From NCBI GenBank assembly GCA_013152625.1, contig JAADFY010000005.1, positions 1 through 10,791 on the forward strand: DNA of 10,791 nt, in the 5' to 3' direction. Origin of the DNA: Alphaproteobacteria bacterium. Its GTDB lineage: Bacteria > Pseudomonadota > Alphaproteobacteria > Rhizobiales > Devosiaceae. Below are positions 7,127-10,791 of this stretch, piece after piece. The first letter of the stretch is position 1. Every line of letters starts with the position of its first letter. The translations under genes were made by a program, and so were the position numbers. Below the pieces are notes generated by a model. The model did no database searches, had not been told where the DNA came from, and saw nothing but the letters and a program-made list of their open reading frames with translations.

Positions 7127-7149
7127 CCCCGTCCCGGTCGGGGTTTTTT
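7127..7149 (+). terminator. intrinsic terminator with no obvious upstream gene
   Basis: Plus-strand arms CCCCG (7127-7131) and CGGGG (7139-7143) with a 7-nt loop are followed directly by TTTTTT (7144-7149). This is a canonical Rho-independent terminator. No plus-strand gene ends before it; the preceding 3.8 kb is the minus-strand efflux operon. It may end a small RNA, block read-through toward rpmF, or be the relic of a displaced gene. It sits in the 321-bp gap between tetR and rpmF, which otherwise holds the tetR operator region and the rpmF promoter. Confidence 0.75.
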
Positions 7150-7236
7150 GTCGCATGGAGATCCTGGTTCGGCCACGAAAGGACCGGGCGGGCCATCCAT
7201 GCAAAAACCATGGCGCCATTTTGTCCCGCCAGGCTC

Positions 7237-7265
7237 TAGCCAATGGCGCGCCGGCTCTGTATAAC
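7237..7265 (+). promoter_or_regulatory. probable sigma-70 promoter of rpmF
   Basis: A -35 TAGCCA (7237-7242, 4 of 6 matches to TTGACA) and a -10 TATAAC (7260-7265, 5 of 6 matches to TATAAT) are separated by 17 bp. The start would be near 7272, giving a leader of about 80 nt before rpmF. It lies downstream of the terminator at 7127-7149, so rpmF probably has independent transcription. Confidence 0.5.
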
Positions 7266-7352
7266 CCGCGCCAATCCCATCGAAGTTACAAGTGACCGCT
7301 CCCCGGCGGCAAGAAGTCTGCCCGGGTCGAGACCCCGCAACGGAGTTTGACT

Positions 7353-7532
7353 ATGGCCGTACCCAAACGAAAGATTTCCCCCTCCAGGCGCGGTATGCGC
7401 CGCTCCGCCGATGCTCTAAAAGGCGCTGCTTTTGTGGAGGACAAGGAAAGCGGTGAGTTGCGCCGGCCCCATCATATCGATTTGAAAACCGGCAAATATC
7501 GCGGTCGCCAGATATTGGCACCCCGCGACTAG
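7353..7532 (+). CDS. rpmF: 50S ribosomal protein L32
   Basis: Small basic protein of the large ribosomal subunit. The 59 residues open with MAVPKRKISPSRRGMRRSAD and contain LRRPHHIDLKTGKYRGRQIL, the near-invariant alphaproteobacterial L32 sequence, at the family's usual length. GGAG lies 7 nt before the ATG; an in-frame TTG two codons earlier is not favoured. The four Zn-binding cysteines of some L32 proteins are absent, as is normal in alphaproteobacteria. Its own promoter is proposed at 7237-7265, and a palindromic repeat begins 3 bp past the stop. It is a good marker of the conserved chromosomal backbone. Confidence 0.97.
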   Translation: MAVPKRKISPSRRGMRRSADALKGAAFVEDKESGELRRPHHIDLKTGKYRGRQILAPRD

Positions 7533-7534
7533 GG

Positions 7535-7580
7535 CCTGATTGCTAGACCCCGGATCAAGCCCGGACTGGTCCGGGATTTA
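7535..7580. repeat. alphaproteobacterial intergenic palindromic repeat, copy 1
   Basis: It contains AGACCCCGGATCAAGCCCGG, with CCCGGA (7549-7554) able to pair with TCCGGG (7570-7575). It begins just after the rpmF stop and shares about 45 bp of similar sequence with copy 2, the common core being offset by 100 bp. Units with this core are abundant between genes in many alphaproteobacteria (recalled, not searched). It may also act as a 3' hairpin for rpmF mRNA. Confidence 0.75.
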
Positions 7581-7632
7581 TCCTGGCGGCTGCCTGCACC
7601 CAAACCGCACCGTCCCGGCCACCGAGTCGGGA

Positions 7633-7680
7633 CCTGATATTGCCAGACCCCGGATCAAGCCCGGGCTGGTCTGGTGTTTA
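7633..7680. repeat. alphaproteobacterial intergenic palindromic repeat, copy 2
   Basis: Second copy of the repeat after rpmF. It folds better than copy 1: CCAGACC (7643-7649) pairs with GGTCTGG (7668-7674), and CCGG (7650-7653) with CCGG (7661-7664), giving 11 base pairs with a 3-nt bulge. The compensating differences from copy 1 are consistent with selection on, or inheritance of, a hairpin. It lies about 90 bp before the membrane-protein gene. Confidence 0.75.
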
Positions 7681-7770
7681 CTTTGCCGGTTGTTTGGCGC
7701 AACTTTGCCCCGGTCGGCCCCCGGTTCTCGATTTTCAGGACAAAGCGGCAGCAAGAACGGAGCAGCGCTC

Positions 7771-8169
7771 ATGTGGATCCCCCCATTGCTGGTCATTCCA
7801 CTGATAATCTACAATCTTGTTGCCTTTGATGTGGTTGGGGACAGGGCCAACGGCTGGGCATCACCGGTATTTTCTCTCGATATGGCCTCTGGCGCAATCT
7901 GGACCTTGAGCGTTGGCGATTTGCTGGTGGTGCTGGCGCTGGCGCTGTTGCTGTTTGAAATTGCCCGGGCCGCCCGCAATGCCTCGTCCACCCTGGTTGG
8001 CCGGTCGGGTTCAGCCGTGGTGCTTTTGATTTATCTGGCCGAATTCGTTCTGGTGCCGGCGGCGGCGACTTCGCTGTTTTTTACCTGCATGCTCATGTCG
8101 CTGGTGGACACGGTGGCCCGCTTCCTCGCCCCGAAAAACCCCCGCGCGCCGAAAATTTCCACTCAATAA
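7771..8169 (+). CDS. conserved-looking small integral membrane protein, function unknown
   Basis: I do not assign this to a named family. The 132-residue protein is mostly hydrophobic: segments at about 4-20 (PPLLVIPLIIYNLVAFD), 40-66 (GAIWTLSVGDLLVVLALALL), 80-97 and 98-118 suggest four membrane helices. A short basic tail follows (PKNPRAPKISTQ). The ATG at 7771 has GGAG 8 nt upstream. An in-frame start at 7540 is rejected because it would translate both intergenic repeats. Similar small membrane proteins occur in Rhizobiales genomes by recollection, but the link to rpmF is unchecked. It is alone on its strand between repeats and has a candidate terminator at its stop. G+C and codon use look native. 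Confidence 0.8.
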   Translation: MWIPPLLVIPLIIYNLVAFDVVGDRANGWASPVFSLDMASGAIWTLSVGDLLVVLALALLLFEIARAARNASSTLVGRSGSAVVLLIYLAEFVLVPAAATSLFFTCMLMSLVDTVARFLAPKNPRAPKISTQ

Positions 8170-8186
8170 AAACCACGCCGGTTTTT
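8168..8186 (+). terminator. possible terminator of the membrane-protein gene
   Basis: AAAAACC (8168-8174) and GGTTTTT (8180-8186) form a perfect 7-bp inverted repeat around a 5-nt loop, starting within the stop codon. The 3' arm supplies a T run. The stem is A/T-heavy, so termination strength is uncertain; the GC-rich hairpins of the repeats just downstream (CGCGC/GCGCG followed by CCGGTTTTT) may add to it. Confidence 0.45.
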
Positions 8187-8280
8187 ACGCACTAAGGGCG
8201 CGCCGGGAATTTCTGCTGAATAAAGATCGGGCCGGATCTACGCGCTAAGGGCGCGCCGGTTTTTACGCGCTAAGGGCGCG
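8177..8280. repeat. triplicated ~26-30 bp unit at the 3' end of a small gene
   Basis: Three copies of GCCGG...TACGCRCTAAGGGCGCG lie at 8177-8206, 8231-8259 and 8255-8280; the last two overlap at GCCGG. Each contains a hairpin-forming core like CGCGC-TAAGG-GCGCG (imperfect in the first copy). The third copy encodes, on the minus strand, the last residues RALSA and the stop of the small gene 8263-8505, so the gene's 3' end appears copied twice more behind it. Confidence 0.85.
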
Positions 8281-8505
8281 AATTGTGCCGGCGGGCAATC
8301 GGCGCACCAGTCTGTTTGCATTGGCCCGGTAAGCCTGGGCTGAGGCCAGAAGGGCAGCGGCTGGCGCCAGTTGCCAAAACCCCCCGCACGGCCCCAGATC
8401 GTTAACGGGCTGCTCCCGGACGAACTCTATAACCGTCGGCAGACGAAATTGCCTTACCGATTTGCCATCGGGTTTTTTCTTGCTGACCGCTTCTGGTTCG
8501 TGCAT
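8263..8505 (-). CDS. hypothetical 80-residue protein with a CtrA-type promoter
   Basis: I do not recognise this protein. It starts with a charged, Lys-rich stretch (VSKKKPDGKSVRQFRLP) and has an amphipathic or mildly hydrophobic segment at about 42-58 (GFWQLAPAAALLASAQAY). An Arg-rich C-terminus follows (RANANRLVRRLPAGTIRALSA is the final span). One cysteine (C40) is present. It has no clear signal peptide or membrane helix. Support for its reality is the GGAG 6 nt before the ATG, a good -35/-10 pair and a full CtrA box upstream (8570-8609), and codon choice resembling its neighbours. Its stop lies in a triplicated repeat. It is convergent with the membrane-protein gene. A regulator or an envelope-associated role tied to the cell cycle or motility is only a guess. 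Confidence 0.55.
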   Translation of the reverse strand: MHEPEAVSKKKPDGKSVRQFRLPTVIEFVREQPVNDLGPCGGFWQLAPAAALLASAQAYRANANRLVRRLPAGTIRALSA

Positions 8506-8569
8506 GGCGCGCTCCGGGGCGAAGCGGGCCGGTCGGCATGAGCTTGTTTAAGGTTGGCCCGCTTGAACC

Positions 8570-8609
8570 AGTATGCCAGCCGCAAAAGGCAATGTTAAGG
8601 TTTTGTTAA
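8570..8609 (-). promoter_or_regulatory. CtrA box overlapping a sigma-70-like promoter
   Basis: On the minus strand, -35 TTAACA (8593-8598, 5 of 6) and -10 CATACT (8570-8575, 4 of 6) are 17 bp apart. TTAA (8606-8609), seven bases, then TTAA (8595-8598) exactly fit the CtrA site TTAA-N7-TTAA and overlap the -35, the layout of CtrA-activated promoters in Caulobacter and relatives. The start would be near 8563, about 58 nt before the ATG of the 80-residue protein. Confidence 0.6.
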
Positions 8610-8683
8610 TCCCAGCGTAAACCGGCATGGTTAGGACCGTTCCGGCATCTGAGCGTCCACAACAACAAATGCGGGCACAAACG

Positions 8684-9460
8684 CTAGAAATTATCCTTGG
8701 CTTTGCGAATGGCACCAAACACGTCCCCAGGGTTGGCACCGGCCAGCCCCATGCGGGCGGCAAGGGCGGGGTCGTCGGCGCGCAGGAACGGATTGGCCGC
8801 CTTGTCGATCCCCAGATTAAACGGCACCGTGGGCTTGTTGTCGGCCCGCAACCGCGCGATTTCTGCCGCCCGAGCCACAAGGGCCGGATTGTCGGGGTCC
8901 ACCGACAGGGCGAATTTCGCGTTGGCCGCACTATATTCGTGGCCGCAATAAACCTCGGTTTCGTCCGGCAGGTCGCGCAATTTCTCAAGTCCCGCCCACA
9001 TGGGCCCCGGGGTGCCCTCAAACATGCGCCCGCACCCTAAAGAGAACAGAGCATCGGCTGAGAACAGATTTTTTCCCGCCGGATCAAAATAGGCGATATG
9101 CCCCAGCGTGTGGCCCGGCGTGTCAATGATTTCCAGATTTTGGGCACCCAGCGCAATCCTTTCACCGCCGCCCACGGTCCGGTCCAGGCCAACAATCTTG
9201 TCACGCTCGCCCTCCGGGCCGATCACCTCGGCGCCAAAGCGTTGTTTTAACGCCCCGATACCATCGGTGTGGTCACCATGATGATGGGTGATCAATATCA
9301 TGTCGATCCGCCAGCCGGTCTCGGCCAGCACCCCGTCATAGGCCGTTTCGCTGGCCGCATCTATGGCCGCGGTTTTGCCCGTCAGGGGGCAGTGAATGAG
9401 CACCGCGTAGTTGTCGCCCAGAACCGGACGGCAGATAATTTCAAACGCCAATGTATTCAT
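8684..9460 (-). CDS. gloB: hydroxyacylglutathione hydrolase (glyoxalase II)
   Basis: Hydrolyses S-lactoylglutathione to lactate and glutathione, the second step of methylglyoxal detoxification in the cytoplasm. The 258-residue protein is of normal family length. The metallo-beta-lactamase fold carries THHHGDH (H59, H61, D63, H64), TPGHTLGH (H117), SADALF with bridging D136, and GHEY with H174: a complete binuclear metal site. The C-terminal glutathione-binding region includes TVPFNLGIDKAANPFLRADD (211-230). The start at 9460 is set by homology (FEIICRPVLGDNYAVLI near the N-terminus). Its ribosome site is odd: AAGG abuts the ATG, whereas the TTG codon at position 4 would be well spaced. An upstream start at 9535 would add 25 Cys-rich, unlikely residues. 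It is divergent from the methyltransferase gene. Confidence 0.96.
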   Translation of the reverse strand: MNTLAFEIICRPVLGDNYAVLIHCPLTGKTAAIDAASETAYDGVLAETGWRIDMILITHHHGDHTDGIGALKQRFGAEVIGPEGERDKIVGLDRTVGGGERIALGAQNLEIIDTPGHTLGHIAYFDPAGKNLFSADALFSLGCGRMFEGTPGPMWAGLEKLRDLPDETEVYCGHEYSAANAKFALSVDPDNPALVARAAEIARLRADNKPTVPFNLGIDKAANPFLRADDPALAARMGLAGANPGDVFGAIRKAKDNF

Positions 9461-9530
9461 CCTTGCTTTGGTTAAGAGCGTTTTCCAGCCCGTGACAATG
9501 GTACATAAACCCAATCCGCAAAAACAACAA

Positions 9531-9558
9531 TTCACCGGTTTGCCCTGGGGGGTATAAC
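9531..9558 (+). promoter_or_regulatory. probable promoter of the methyltransferase gene
   Basis: A -35 TTCACC (9531-9536, 4 of 6) and a -10 TATAAC (9553-9558, 5 of 6) are 16 bp apart. Transcription would begin near 9565. That is past the alternative ATG at 9560, so this promoter favours the later start at 9617. Confidence 0.45.
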
Positions 9559-9616
9559 CATGGCCTCACCCGCTGGCCCTTGCCGCACCGGGTTCCGGCT
9601 GGCTAATAGGTACGTT

Positions 9617-10357
9617 ATGGCAATTGCCGTAGCCGAACTTGTGGATTTTTACAAAACGCCCCTGGGCCGGATTTCCCGGCGCCTGGTGCAACAAGCGCTG
9701 TCCAATATCGACGTCATGGACGGCCGGCGGCGGGTGGTCGGGTTGGGGTTCGCCACCCCTTACCTTCGCCCCTATCTGGGTAAATCGGAGCGTGTCATTG
9801 CGTTCATGCCGGCCCGTCAGGGCGTGATTTCCTGGCCGCCCGGGGAACAAAACCACACGGTTTTAACCGATCTGCTTGAGTTGCCCCTCACCGACGCGGC
9901 CATTGATTTAGTCCTGGCGTTTCATGCCCTCGAACATGTGGCCGACGCTGAAGAACTGATGCGCGAGATCTGGCGGATTACCGCACCGGGGGCCCATCTT
10001 ATCATCGCCGTGCCCCGGCGCCGGGGTCTTTGGGCCCAGCGCGACAATAACCCGTTTGGTCAGGGCAACCCGTTTTCGCGTTCCCAACTGGGTCGTTTGT
10101 TGCGCCAGCATTCGTTTGTTCCGGTGGCCTGGTGCGATGTATTGCATGTCCCCCCGAGCCAGTTTTTGCCCCTGGTGCGATCAGCGGGGGCCATCGAACG
10201 GGTGGGCGGACTGCTCGGGTCGCCCCTGGCGGGCATCATGCTGGTTCGCGCGGTACGCCAGAACTATCCGGCGGTCATTCGCCGGGCCCGTTCGGGCCGG
10301 CTGATCCGCTTGCCCGATCTGGCGCCCCAACCCGCGCTGCCCGTCGGTGGTTCGTAA
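9617..10357 (+). CDS. class I SAM-dependent methyltransferase, substrate unknown
   Basis: Cytoplasmic methyltransferase-fold protein of 246 residues. It has the Rossmann motif I region at about 38-52 (RRVVGLGFATPYLRP), a degenerate form of the usual GxGxG loop. The family's LPLTDAAIDLVLAFHALEHV follows at 89-108, as in the Methyltransf_11 group, then MREIWRITAPGAHLIIAVPR at 115-134. The opening AVAELVDFYKTPLGRISRRL is typical of a conserved Rhizobiales protein encoded beside gloB and hisC. The start at 9617 has AGG 6 nt upstream and agrees with the promoter at 9531-9558. The ATG at 9560 has a good G-run but would add 19 residues unlike the family. The basic C-terminus (about 210-246) is Arg/Pro-rich. 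A hairpin lies past its stop. The substrate cannot be told from sequence. Confidence 0.88.
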   Translation: MAIAVAELVDFYKTPLGRISRRLVQQALSNIDVMDGRRRVVGLGFATPYLRPYLGKSERVIAFMPARQGVISWPPGEQNHTVLTDLLELPLTDAAIDLVLAFHALEHVADAEELMREIWRITAPGAHLIIAVPRRRGLWAQRDNNPFGQGNPFSRSQLGRLLRQHSFVPVAWCDVLHVPPSQFLPLVRSAGAIERVGGLLGSPLAGIMLVRAVRQNYPAVIRRARSGRLIRLPDLAPQPALPVGGS

Positions 10358-10376
10358 CACGATGTTCTTTGCCTGA

Positions 10377-10406
10377 CGGCGCCCACATGCTTTAAGGTGC
10401 GCGCCG
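10377..10406. other. GC-rich stem-loop between the methyltransferase gene and hisC
   Basis: CGGCGCCCAC (10377-10386) pairs with GTGCGCGCCG (10397-10406) at 9 of 10 positions around a 10-nt loop. No T run follows, so it is not a standard intrinsic terminator; it could stabilise or pause the transcript. Beyond it, 10407-10465 shows only a short CCGT/CCGTC repetition and no clear promoter, so hisC may be co-transcribed with the methyltransferase gene. Confidence 0.4.
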
Positions 10407-10465
10407 CCTCCGAAGCACACGTTGTCGTCCCGTCCGTCCGTCCCAATTTTCGGTAAATTGTCACA

Positions 10466-10791
10466 ATGTCAGACCGTCCCCGTCCAAACGAAAGCATAGC
10501 GCATATCGCCACCTACAGGCCTGGGCGTTCCCGGGTTGAAAACGGGCCGGTGCTGGCCAAATTGTCCGCCAATGAAAGCCCCCTTGGCACCAGCCCGAAG
10601 GCCCTGAAAGCGGCGGTCGATGCCCTGAGCAACGCCGCTTTTTATCCCGACGGTTCGGCCCGGCTGCTGCGTCTGGCCATTGCCAAGGCCCACGATATCG
10701 ACCCCGATCGGATCATGTGCGGTGCCGGGTCGGACGAATTGCTGCATTTGCTGGCCCAGGCCTATCTGGCCCCGGGCACCGAGGCCATCGT
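10466..10791 (+). CDS. hisC: histidinol-phosphate aminotransferase, 5' part cut by window end
   Basis: PLP-dependent enzyme that transaminates imidazole acetol phosphate in histidine synthesis; HisC paralogues may also serve aromatic amino acid synthesis. The first 108 codons show the HisC N-terminal pattern: IATYRPGR (14-21), the L-x-A-N-E-S-P segment (33-39, LSANESP), YPDGSA (60-65), and GAGSDELL (86-93), the phosphate-binding start of the PLP domain. The catalytic lysine lies beyond the window. The ATG at 10466 is the only sensible start, though no strong ribosome site precedes it. In Rhizobiales this gene is commonly followed by the prephenate dehydrogenase gene tyrC, which would fit a role in tyrosine synthesis but lies outside this window. 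Confidence 0.93.
   Translation, partial: MSDRPRPNESIAHIATYRPGRSRVENGPVLAKLSANESPLGTSPKALKAAVDALSNAAFYPDGSARLLRLAIAKAHDIDPDRIMCGAGSDELLHLLAQAYLAPGTEAI

Noticed and set aside
7540..7770. N-terminal extension of the membrane-protein gene from 7540
   Set aside because: It would translate two intergenic palindromic repeats; the ATG at 7771 has GGAG at 8 nt and starts directly into a membrane helix.
8177..8280. Could the three repeats be a CRISPR array?
   Set aside because: Units are irregularly spaced, overlap each other, have no spacers of even length, and no cas genes are near.
9560..9616. Earlier ATG at 9560 for the methyltransferase
   Set aside because: It adds 19 atypical residues and lies before the predicted transcription start near 9565.

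Overview
The window looks like chromosomal DNA of an alphaproteobacterium, most likely of the order Hyphomicrobiales (Rhizobiales). Four things point that way: G+C-rich coding sequence, a Rhizobiales-type intergenic palindrome at 36-78, two copies of the CCCGGATCAAGCCCGG repeat common between alphaproteobacterial genes, and a full CtrA-type box (TTAA-N7-TTAA). The gene set gloB, small methyltransferase, hisC also fits this group. No tRNA, rRNA, CRISPR array, transposase or integrase was seen.

Left block (1-3296), metal resistance. A MerR-family sensor (159-671, minus) is divergent from a Zn/Cd/Pb-type P1B ATPase (837-3296, plus). Between them is a textbook MerR promoter with a perfect 7-1-7 palindrome inside a long 19-bp spacer. 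The ATPase carries a long, metal-ligand-rich N-terminal tail.

Middle block (3312-7031, minus strand). Four genes are joined by 4-bp ATGA overlaps: a TetR regulator, an HlyD-type periplasmic adaptor, an ABC ATPase and an ABC-2 permease. They form a compact, probably self-regulated export operon resembling E. coli CecR-YbhGFSR, but with one ATPase domain and one permease. It runs convergently into the metal ATPase gene with only 15 bp between stop codons. The 321 bp between tetR and rpmF hold a candidate TetR operator, an intrinsic terminator with no obvious gene before it, and a probable rpmF promoter.

Right block (7237-10791), housekeeping and small unknown genes. It contains rpmF (ribosomal protein L32), an unrecognised four-helix membrane protein, an unrecognised 80-residue protein on the minus strand with a CtrA-type promoter and a triplicated 3' end, gloB (glyoxalase II, minus), a divergent class I methyltransferase, and the first 108 codons of hisC, cut by the window edge.

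Functionally, the left and middle blocks look like an inducible efflux region placed beside conserved housekeeping genes. The boundary falls near 7100-7150. I see no strong evidence of a wholly new multi-gene system. The most unusual element is the small CtrA-promoter gene and its repeated 3' end (8177-8609).
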